From: Protula sp. h YS-2021
Taxonomy: Eukaryota > Annelida > Polychaeta > Sabellida > Serpulidae
Length of the DNA: 64,000 bases
NCBI GenBank assembly: GCA_949752745.1
Contig: OX457026.1
Coordinates: 70,373,091-70,437,090 of the forward strand
Direction of reading: 5' to 3'
In this document: piece after piece, positions 24,901-36,900 of the stretch
How positions within the stretch are numbered: the stretch's first letter is position 1
Layout of the letters: every line of letters starts with the position of its first letter
The notes under the pieces: generated by a model
The model's input: only the letters and a program-made list of their open reading frames with translations
The model's database searches: none
Told to the model about the DNA's origin: nothing
Translations under genes and position numbers: made by a program

Positions 24901-27900
24901 TTGTTGAGTACATTGTTGACAATAGAAAAAAGAAACAACAGAGACCGGAGAGAACACAATTGAGAACGTGTGCTGCAAGTTTAAATTACTAAATAAAAAT
25001 TGCAATACATTAGTTTTATTTTTTGTTAGTTTTTTTCACCCGCGGGAAATGTCTCAGGTCGGGAAAAGTCCTAGGTCGGGAAAAGTCCCCACGGGTAAAG
25101 TCCGCGTGGGAAAAGTCCCCGCGGGAATTGTCCCGTTTCCCTTGGGACAACTCCTTGTATTTTCTTACAACACGCACGGGACAGAGCGTGGCTAGTAGTT
25201 CCTCCCGTGACTCGGATTTGGGTAAGAGTGGGAGTCGTATCTCCTTTCAGGTCCCCAAACCTCCAAAGGTTATATAGGTTTTACCAATGGAAGATACTTC
25301 GGGCTTAAGAACCACGGTGTCCTTGGAGCCATTTACTTTAAACACACCATTTTCCGAATCATGGAATCACCCTCCTTTTTGCCTGACGCTAGAACCAATT
25401 TCGGTGTAGGTCATCTGGGAGAAATTGTTGCTTCCCCAAAAATATCTCTATCTGATAGCAATCGAAGAACCAGACCCAGATCCTACTGCACCATGTTTGG
25501 TATGGTCGTGTGGGGGGGGGAGGGGGTCGAGGAGTCACTAATTTGAAATGTCTTATCAACTGAGACATGGACGAGTCTTTCCTGGATCATAGCACGATAT
25601 TAGTTTTAACATTGTCGAAAGGCTGAAGTATACCCCTCTATAGAAGATGGTCTGAGATGCTATCGTCATATAAATAAAGAAATCGGTCACATCCCTTCCT
25701 TCCAGGGAGGCTTTAAGTGGTGCAACTTCAGATTCCCACAACAGCTCGAGAACTTATTACACTGTGATTGATGGATTTGTGCGGCAGATGTCTTACGTAC
25801 TTGAGTAATTTTTATTTATCAACCCGTCAGAAAGATAGGGATAGGTGTCGCTGTCCCAGAACCAGGAGAACTGGGGCTGGTGCAGTTAGAGGCATTCTTC
25901 TCCACCCGGAATCGAGCAAGCAGGGTGAACCACGGTGCCTCTGTTTGTCAGGTGCTATTAAAATAAGTTTGCTCTCGTGAAACAATGTCAGGACTGCTTG
26001 CCGTGGAAATGCATACATAACGTGTTCCAGCCACTGACACTTGGGAGCGTCTATCTCCCAGGCTTTTCGGTCTGGGCAGGGCGAGACCATACCTGGGCAG
26101 CTGGTGGGGTCAGAGAATTACCAAAGACATTTAGGTTAGGAGGGGATCGTATCACTAACCACTGGAAGGAGTTTCAGTTCAGGAACCACTTCATCTGGAC
26201 TACTCTCCCCACTCTGGAAGCCAGGTCTGCCAGCGTTTTCAAACTGCCGATAACTGGCCTGCTAAAAGTCAGACCCCGTGTTTTTTCCGCTAGGCTTAGG
26301 ATATCTCCATCGAGTCAATTCAGCTGAGGAAGGGGGGCGCCTGCCTGCAAACCTCATGGGTTGATGAGGAAGAGGGTAGTTGCCTAAATGGCTCTGACAA
26401 CTCTTTCTTATCTCTCCTCTGTACGATAAGCCCTGGCCACCTCCAAATCGAACTCTTTCCTAGAAATATCGTCTGCTGCTTGGACGATAGTTTTGATTTG
26501 GTCACATTGATCAAAAGTCCTATCCACAAAGTTGGCTTACTAAGAGAAGAGTTTGAAGTCTTGAAAAAATACCGTCGTTCAAATACTGAAAGACTAGCAT
26601 GCTTGAAGACTGGCCAATGTTTCTACTACATGTGCGGAGTAATAGAATAGGAGAACGGAAATGCCAGAAACCAATGTCTTTTCCCCTTGGCTGGAAGCAT
26701 AGGTACTTGCGACTGGCTGTCTTCCTACTGCTTCTGTCTCATGGACGGCGAGGAGTAATAGCGCGACTGCGAGGTGGCTCTCTTCCCCCTATGTTGCCTT
26801 GAAACGGTCCTGGCAGGACGTGCCTTTCGTAAATAGACGTTTGGGGACAGACATCAGAGCGGGATCTTTGCAGAGGACTCTGTTCTTCAGGTTCACCCGT
26901 TCAACCTCTTTTTGCGGGAACAGCTCGGTCTGGTTCTGGATAGTTAAATGCCTCAGCTCACGTGCCCCCTTGACTGATGACCAGCAGAGTAGAATGCGTC
27001 TCTTCTTAGATGCACCACAAAGTGAGCTGATTTCCTGCTATGTTAGCCGTATCCCGGGTAACCACTGATACGCACTTCAACAGCTTCAGGATGACTTGGT
27101 CCACTATCTCCTTTTGAGCCAAAACTTCCTTCAGTGCCTTCAATTTGTGGTCCTGTATTTAAGTTATATTAACCGTTTGCCTAGCCATGCTGGCTAGCAT
27201 CTTAGCGTCCCTCTCGACTAGGGAAATATCGGATTCCGGTTTCACCCTAAGCATCTACACTGTCTTTTTGCAGGGCTGTTCCAAAGGCTCGACAGTGTTA
27301 ATACTGTGCGCTGTGTTTTATAGCGCTGATCTGACACCTAACTGTTTAGAAGGATGGAGCCGAGCCATGACCTTGCACTCACCCATTGGAACTTCTGCCA
27401 TTCCGATGTTGGGGGCCAGATTGAGTGCCAGTCTGAATTGAGTGCACGCATTTCGGACTGCACCTGGTGCAGTTCGTATTGAGTCCCGGGCCAGAATGAG
27501 TCTCTTAATCCTTTGTATACAAAGTATTCAGAATTCACAGACGATTCCGTTGCTTTTTTTCTGGTTCTGAGTATTATTTCCCTAGTTACTTAAAAACGAG
27601 TAAATTCATTCCCGAAATAAATTAATTGCCACACGGTATTGCAATCATGTGCTTGCTAATTGGATAAAATACTCGAGGTGCTCATAACTGAGTATATTTA
27701 ATTATAATTGCAATTACCATTAATAATCAAGCATGAGTAGCGTGAGTAGGAAATGCTACAGGATTTTATTGATACGCATGTGATTCCATTTAATTGCAAT
27801 CAAACGAAGGGAGATTTTATATGCAATATAATTACTCGCCTTTCAATTGTTTGGTCTGAGATGAATGAGTAGCATGCTTGAAGACTGGCCAATGTTTCTA

Positions 27901-30900
27901 CTACATGTGCGGAGTAATAGAATAGGAGAACGGAAATGCCAGAAACCAATGTCTTTTCCCCTTGGCTGGAAGCATAGGTACTTGCGACTGGCTGTCTTCC
28001 TACTGCTTCTGTCTCATGGACGGCGAGGAGTAATAGCGCGACTGCGAGGTGGCTCTCTTACCCCTATGTTGCCTTGAAACGGTCCTGGCAGGACGTGCCT
28101 TTCGTAAATAGACGTTTGGGGACAGACATCAGAGCGGGATCTTTGCAGAGGACTCTGTTCTTCAGGTTCACCCGTTCAACCTCTTTTTGCGGGAACAGCT
28201 CGGTCTGGTTCTGGATAGTTAAATGCCTCAGCTCACGTGCCCCCTTGACTGATGACCAGCAGAGTAGAATGCGTCTCTTCTTAGATGCACCACAAAGTGA
28301 GCTGATTTCCTGCTATGTTAGCCGTATCCCGGGTAACCACTGATACGCACTTCAACAGCTTCAGGATGACTTGGTCCACTATCTCCTTTTGAGCCGAAAC
28401 TTCCTTCAGTGCCTTGAATTTGTGGTCCTATATTTAAGTTATACTGACCGTTTGCCTAGCCATGCTGGCTAGCATCTTAGCGTCCCTCTCGACTAGGGAA
28501 ATATCGGATTCCGGTTTCACCCCAAGCATCTACACTGTCCTTTTGCAGGGCTGTTCCAAAGGCTCGACAGTGTTAATACTGTACGCTGTCTTGTATAGCG
28601 CTGATCTGACACCTAACTGTTTAGAAGGGTGGAGCCATGACCTTGCACTCACCGAGGCTTATCCATTGGAACTTCTGCCATTCCGCCACTGTATTGGTGA
28701 CTCCGGCACTGGTGGTTCAAGCTAAAACGCTTCTTCTTTTGGTTCCTCGCTTTGTGATGTCAATCGAATAGGCGGCTCTTACTTATCCGTATACGGATTA
28801 CCTACTTCTACCAACGCTTGTGATTTCCTTAACAACGTCTCTGAATGGAATGTCTTCTGAAAATAGATTCTGTTGTTAAGATTCTCCTGTGATAAGGGGA
28901 TGCCCAAATTGCCTTCTAGAATCACCATCACTGGCGAATTGTTTGGGCTCACATTCATGACAGTCACAGCATGCAGTGCTTCTTGTAGAGGGGCGGTGAA
29001 ATGAAGATTGTGATCCGAGTCACGCTTCTCACAATGTCTCCTACCCCTCTGTATCCGGTTCTACTACTGTCTTTGATGACGCTGGCCGATTTGATTTCGC
29101 AACTTTTCGGCTCTTGTTTAATGTGGCTTCGATTTGTTGGCTATCTTCTCACGCTAGGTCCGGCGAAGACTCGTCGTGAAGGGGTCAGGGTAGGCGCCTT
29201 TTTTTACAGGGCCTTCTGGTACCTCATTCTTCACGCAACTCCTTCCGGTGCTGGTTCTTGATGCTATTTGTCTCTCTCGCCTTCAACTCTGTGTGGGAGT
29301 GATGCTCGCACTCCATGCAGGTGTTCTGTCCCTCACACAAGACAGGGTCCTCAGTAATCCTACACTTGTCACAGAAGGAGTGGGGATTGCCCGAGAACGC
29401 TGGATGACCACATGCTGCCTTGTCAACAGAACCTTCTGCTTCCAACATGTGGAATGTCAAGTGTTGTCACTCTGTCTTTCAGACTCGAGTGTTTCCGGTT
29501 TTACCGAATAAGGCAATTTCGGTAAATGTTTCTTTACACTGTATGCCTGCCCGTGTAGAAAAGTTCAGTGTGTAGATTTACCGTAAATAAGGGAAATCCC
29601 GCCTGAAGATGGAGATAAGAGAATGTTAGCTTTGCAAAGTCGCCAATAAAAACTAATTAGCCCCGTCGGATCTATTCATTTTGGACAAATAGAAATGGAA
29701 CGGCCTGTTGGATGTAAAAAACGACCCCAAAGGCAGTGAAAACACAGAAAATTGCCTTTTTGATAGGATTTTTCTCAAAATTTCGCATTTTCATACAAGA
29801 CATACGTCAAACGTTTTAAAATAACATAAATTGGTGATGTAAGTGTTGTGTAATATATGCGTTTGATAAACCATTCAAATTCTTCCACGGGGAAAATGCT
29901 TCAAACTGCAAAACTTAAACTGACACTGTATGTTCTACGTCAGATAACACTTTATTAAAACATTAAAATACTTTGTGAAAAACCAAGATTTTGGTCAGTG
30001 CCAGGACATCGAAACTTAAAACAAAAACAAACAGTTTGACCCGGCCGGGTCTCATTTTTGGGATTTTTTTTACAAAAGATCGCCTTCCGACTGGGTGTAT
30101 TTATTGAAAATTGGGATGAGAAGAAAGACTATTTTTCTCTCTTGCTTGAAATAGCATTTTGATTGTGACAAGACCTTGCGCACTATCCCGTCTTTCATTT
30201 TTACTAAGGAACGTTCTCACGAATTTGTGTTATTCGAATTTTATTCCAGATGACTTACGTGCATGTCGGGGTATTATCCGGTGCCTCGGAAGAAACAATA
30301 GGTGGCTATTTTTATCAAAATAACCCGCTAGGTATCCTGGCGTCTTGGAAAGCTGTAGATTATGAGAGTGGCATCACTTCCTACGTCGTAGGCATCGGTA
30401 CAGCTCCCGGTAAGTGCAGTACCCGATATGTTTCTGTCTGTTCTTTTTCTGACATTTTTGTACAAAGTATTAGAAAAGGGAGAAATCATGTTCTGTTGTA
30501 CTTTGTATTGAATTTAGGCGTGTCACACGCCCTCCACGAATCCAAAATAATGCTTGAATACTTGTTGCTTTGCATCGGCCAATTTTTATTTAGGAGTATC
30601 AGGATTTAGAGAAGAAGGGATTGTGACCTTTTACCTCCACATTTACACGTTATTTCAAAGAAATAGGAATGTCAGATCTGTCTTATACATTTGATTATGA
30701 CGCTTGCAGAACAAGATGATGTTAGGCCTTTCACTGGCATTGTTGATGAGGATGGATTTCTAGATGGATTGTCTTTGAACTTGACTGATACGAGCATTGA
30801 CCCTCCATCTCCACTTTACTACATTACCGTCAAGGCTCTGAGTGGTGCCGGCCAGTACAGCACAGCAATGACATCCAGGTACGACGTAGCTTTATGAAAC

Positions 30901-33900
30901 ATAAAATGGACGGTTTCATATCTGCAATATGAAATAAATAGAATGCAAAAAACTAATCACAGGTTTTCTGATGCTGAAGAAGCATAGATTTGTCTTTAGA
31001 TTTCACTTTAAGTTTCCAGATTACAAAGTCTATCGCTCCCAATTTTGTCTTCTGCACATTAAAAGGTTATTTCAATTGCCACAACTTGTACAAAACACAG
31101 TCATATTGAAAAAAGTCTAATGCTACAAACATGAATCCAAAACTTCTTCGTGAAAACATTTTTTACTGTGTTGTTATTGTTTTATTTTACAGCCCAGTTA
31201 TTTTGGTAGAGGAGGACCAGGCAGGGCTAGCCTGGGACGGAACAGGAGATAGCATCGCCAGTGACATAGATTACCAACTGAGTGCGCAGTCCATTGCGAT
31301 TGCTTTCTCTGGATTTGAAAGTGCCTTGCATGGCATTAGGCACTATGAATGGGCCGTTGGCACACAGCCTAGACTTGATGACGTCATGGGCTTTACAGAT
31401 TATGGCATTATCATAACGGACGAGAGTTCGAGAGGTTTGCAGAGTATTCTCTTTTTATTCATGCTGTAAAACAAAAGTAAATGTCAATTTAACTTAATAC
31501 CGAAAAGCATTCATGTATTTGGTGCCAAACAATAACATAATGTTGCTCAGAAGCAAGATAGCTGTTGGCATATTACCCTTGCTACTTTCTAATTTGAAAC
31601 AAATTGATTCATGTAAGGGTTAGTTGCGAAGCACATGTATATAAATCACACGTTTAAAAGAGGCAGAATGAAATATTTTTTTTGATATGCAGGACTTGGG
31701 AGTGAAGGCTTTGCTCAAGCGATTCTGCCCCTTCAACATGGACAGCGTTACTACACCACCGTGAGAGCCATCACAGGGGTTGGTAATGTCATGGACGTCT
31801 CGACAGATGGCGTAATGGTCGACACCACAGCAGCAATTACATCTATCGTGCTGTTGAGGGATGATGGTGCCGCTGACCAGGATCACGTCTATCAGCGTGA
31901 CAGCGCTCTGGAGGCACAATGGACATCCACTGAGGAGGAAGGCCATACTAATGCTACATGGGTGGCTGTTGGAACCGTTCCAGGTGATAGTCAGCCTATA
32001 TATCTTTCTTTATAGTTTGCCACCTATGTTTAGAATTTGTTGATTTATAATTACAAGTTTACATAATTTCGTTCATGCAATAAGTACCTACCCTTGAATT
32101 TTGGGTAGGTACTTATTTAGAAAGATAATTTGTTATTTTATTTTATCAGGTGGCAGCGATGTATATTCTTTGCAAGAAACAAGTGAAACACACCTTTCTG
32201 CAGACGCAGGCTTGAACACAGAAGGAAAACCTAATTTCATCACAATCATTACGCAGAATCAAGTTGGCTTAACATCAGTTGTAACTTCAACTCCAGTTCT
32301 TATTGATAATTCCCCACCAACGGAAGGACGGGTAGAGTGTCCAATTTTTGCTTCTGCACAAACCATACAATGTTCCCTGTGGGATTTCGTCGATAACGAA
32401 AGTGGGATCTCTCATTTTGAGGTTGCCCTTGGGGTGAGTGAAGGTGACAGAAGTGTCAGTGATTTCTCTGAGATTTCCGCTGGAGCAGATGACTTTTCCA
32501 TCACTTTCCAGTGGTTAGAAAACTTTGGCAATAACCAGCAATATTACGTCACGGTTAAAGCCGTAAATTATGCACAGCTTAGTAGAACTGTTTTTAGCGA
32601 TGCGATATTTATTGACAACACACCTCCCGTGGGAGGCTCCGTCATGGAAGTCTTGGATCATGAGGTATTTGACACACAGAGCCTCTCCCATATACTTCCG
32701 GACTCTGGATCTGGTGGTGATGCCACATGCCAGCGTGACCTGACACGCGTGCACATCATGTGGGATGCATTCACGGACCATGAAACAGGAATAGATCACT
32801 ATGATATTGCTCTCGGCACATCACCAGGTGGAGCTCAAGTCACGCCTTTTAGAACAATAGACGCCAGCTATGTAAGATACGTATTTAGCAACCTGAACCT
32901 CGCTGATGTTGCTACGGTATATGCTAGCGTGAGAGCGTACAATAAAGCGGGCTTGCACACAACTCTCACATCCAACGGAGTGCACATCAGTAGGCTGAGC
33001 GCCGGGTTAAACCCTCTACAGCCTCTTGAGATTTACGATGGACAAGAAGATCGCGATCTGTAAGTACAGAAAAAGCCACGGATAAGGCAAGTCTGTAGAT
33101 GATACGATTATTGCTCATTGGACAATTTGCAATTCTAGATGCTTTCCGTTATAAAAATCCCAACAAATAGCACAAACCACGAAATCAGACGACTTTAGTT
33201 TAGTCCCAATAGTGGTCACATTTCCAAGGTTATACTGTATTCTAAATCAATAGGAAGGGAAAGTATCGACTTACATATGCATGCTAGTGTGATAAATTAA
33301 GAATTGATTTCCTGTTGAATGTGAAAAAATTGCTTCGCACTAGAGTTTAAAACATTTTATTATGTATTGTTTTACCAACAAGGGCAATATTATCATATCA
33401 GATTACATATGTATGTCTCATGCCTCATGCACAATATATGCAGGTTTAACGACAGATCTTTTTAGAATTTTTTAGAATATCCTGATTCGCTCACCAACAT
33501 TTACAGTATCAACGTAATCAAATTAAAACTCGAAAATGGGATAACCATTTCAGGGACTTCCAAAACAATATTGACGGACTCGGCGCTACCTGGCGACTCA
33601 GCGGCGAACCCTGCACCATGACTGAAATGCGCTGGACTATCCTGAGATTTGATGATGACGTCACAAATCCAGAAGAAGTTCTTCCTGATGGTAAATTTTT
33701 GATACTAATTACAATATACGTACAAGCATATGCTCTGGAAAACACTAGGTACACACAGAAATAGTGGCTTGGAGCATTAGTTAATTCTTTATTGACAGTC
33801 CTATGGAAACTATATTCAACTTTTGAATGGATATTGTAAATAACATACACCTCACCACTAATACAGCAATCTATAGACAATTTTGCATCCACTAATTTTA

Positions 33901-36900
33901 AGATTATCTCCATTAATTAATGAGTATAATTATTTTCAGGTTTAGAATACGCATTCGCAGATGAACTTCAGTTAAATGACCGACAATCGTTCTACATCAA
34001 GTTTTCGGCAGTGAATGAGCTAAACTATACTGTGAACCTCCACTCAGATGGTATAACGATTAAACTGGAACCAGTATTACCTGGAACTGTGAGAGATGGT
34101 ATTATATTAGGCGTCGATTTAAGCTACCAGTCGTCTAACACTACGATTGGATGTCACTGGAGTGGATTCGGAGATAGCCGGACAGACGGAACATTCAATA
34201 GTATTTTAGAAGGTAACATCATTTTTAATTGAAGTGTGTCCATTTTGTTACTGGCTATGGTCAAAGAAGTAAAATATATGCTGTTGATTTGTTATTTATG
34301 TACTAGAACAAAATTATGTAAGACCCAGTTTTTTTTCTTTCTGTCGTATCAGATACAAACAATGAAGCTGATATCGAGACAGGCGAATCGCAAGCGATAG
34401 ATCACTATGAGGTAGCCATTGGAACAGACAGGAGCTCTCCAAGCACGAGGTCCGACATCCGACCGTTCATTGACGTAGGACGCAACGAATCATGGCTGTT
34501 TGAGCACTTGTCCCTGGAAAGTGGGTCGTCCATTTATTATTGTACTGTCCGTGCCTTTAGTGTGTCTACAGCTAGCACGGAGGTTACGTCAAATGGGATT
34601 AAGGTTGGCTACGGCGGGCAGGTTATACAACATGGAACGATCACCCTTGATCGGTATGTGTCATTTGCTACTGCAGTGCCAAACTACCAAGAGAGTAAAT
34701 ATTTTGTTTTGCTGGTGATAAATAAAGTAACCAAGAATCAGCTTTATTGTCAGTCGATGATTTGCCAGATTGACTTTATTATAGCTATATACTACTCATG
34801 CTACGTGCTATATTCACTACACTGCCCATGCTATAGTTCTGGATTTTGACCTGACTGTGCAGGTATATAGCGTCGGCCAGCAGAATGTCATTGTCATGGA
34901 GTGGGTTTGAATTTTCCACACCAGTACTGCGGTACTACTGGGGAATAGCTACTGGCCGCCGTACAGCAGAAGAATATGACTGTCAAAGCATTGTATGTCC
35001 TTTGTATTACTTCTTAATTGAATGGCATTGCTGGTAACAGTGATGCTTTACAAAGTATTGAATGAATAATTTTAAGGTATTTTTAAGGAGTACATTTTTG
35101 AAATGAAGAAACAAAATACAGTGAGTTGATGACACACATAATGTTTCATAATACAATTGTGATATAGTTAGCAGGTTGGGTTCTGCGCATCCGTTTTGGC
35201 ACAACAAAAATTTGGGAATATCTAGTATTGTATCATATATTCACAAAGATGAAATATTTTAATAATGTTTATGTAAGAAAAGTATGTAGCTTCAATGATT
35301 GCACAGCTTGATCCAGTACACATTGCTCTTTCTAAAGCAGAATTGAAAGCAAAATGAAGAGCATTTATTAATTAATTCTGCATGTTTCGGACTGTAGATC
35401 TTAGATTTGAGTATAAGTGGAGCCGTGGGAGATGCTTATCCCTTGGAAGATGTAGCACTGGATACCTATGTCGCAGCCACGGAGTTAACTCTGGAGCATG
35501 CTGCGGACTACACAGTTATTGTTATCGCCGTAGATGAATCTGGTACCTGCGATCTAGCTGTGCAGACATTCACAGTGGATGTGACAAGCCCTACAGAAGG
35601 CAGGCTACTTCTTGAGAACAGTGTAGACTTGGTAAGCTATAATCATACTGAATCTTTTAAGGAAATCGAGATATTGCTTAATTTGATACAGTTGCGTTTG
35701 TTTGCTTAAATTCCATTTAGGACAAATATTGAATATTGAAAACCACCACTTGATGCCATTTTTCTATGTAGACATGAAAACTTGAAGAAGCAAAAAGGTA
35801 GAGAAAAATGATATATTAATATGCTATGCTATCTAAGGGCTTTATGCTCATGTAAATTTCGGAAAAAAGAAATATTCATTTTGCTAAGCAATTTTACTTT
35901 CATAGAAATTTACATTGTTACTAGCAACAGGCGAAAATCTGCAAAGGCACAACTTAAATAAAACTAAATACTCCTTGCAATCGTGAACAAAGAATGATAT
36001 ATGTAGAGATAATCTGATAAATTATGTGATTAATAACTTTGTACGGTGTGCCTAGGATGTCTTGTATAACGACCAGCTGGAGTCACTGCACGTGACATGG
36101 GAAGGCTTCGACGACCCAGAGAGTGGCATGGAGACCTTCATGCTATCACTGTATTCAAGCAGAATTTGTACTCCTGACATCGGTGTGAACGGGTCTCTAC
36201 AACTTATTGCAGAAGATACACTTCCACAGAATAGCACGGATTATACTTTCATGGAAGTAGATTTGCAGGTAAAATTTGCTTGATTTTGTTGTACAAAATT
36301 ACACATCATAAAAGTAAATAAAACTACAAATTACAAACATTTTTTATGCTTTCCGTTTACAATGTTAACAGGTAAGTTAACTAGCGTTTTGAGCACATTA
36401 TATTTATTATGTCTCATCGACCAAGGGGAGACATATAGTGTTTGTACGTTTTGTGTGAGTGCGTATGTGTGTGTCAGTCTGTTGTGAGCAAATATGTGCA
36501 AGATATCTCAAGAATAAAAAGCCGGATCAACTTCAAATTTGATCTGTTCATTCTTTGGGTAGATCGAACGGTTCTGTCAAATTTTGACGCACGTCACATT
36601 ATAATGCAAGACATGACGTGATTACGTAAAATCTGTTGTGTGAAATTTCTCCTCCGCTAAACATCGAAGAAAGTTCAAACTTGGTGCAATTGTTGCTTGG
36701 TGGCCATCAAATTTTGTCGCGAGCATAACAAATGAGTGCGGCATATGACGTCATCACGTAAAATATGTATATATTTTGAACACATTCTTGTGTGCAAAAT
36801 ATCTTAAGAACGAAATGTCGGATCGACTTCAAACTTGATCTGTTTATTCCTTGGATCAGTCGAACGGTCCTGTTATCTTTTGAAGTACGTTACATTATAA

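Larger units (their letters stand above)
25040..29511 (-). mobile_element. Decayed tyrosine-recombinase retroelement (DIRS/Ngaro-like) in intron 38
   Basis: A block clearly richer in G+C than its flanks, read on the minus strand from gag-like sequence (29.5 kb) through RT/RNase H remnants (26.6-25.8 kb) to a tyrosine-recombinase remnant (25.8-25.14 kb). All parts are broken by stops and frameshifts, and the RT catalytic centre (YxDD) is missing. The order gag, RT-RH, YR is that of DIRS/Ngaro elements, not LTR-integrase elements. The ends are uncertain: the left end runs into short G/C-rich repeats at 25040-25150. The host intron is spliced across it. Confidence 0.65.

Noticed and set aside
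26599..28343. Plus-strand duplicated small open frames (for example at 26799 and 28074)
   Set aside because: They are antisense to the retroelement's gag-like frame and appear twice only because of the 811-bp direct repeat.
30038..30051. 14-bp perfect palindrome as a regulatory site
   Set aside because: Single occurrence with no context to support a function.
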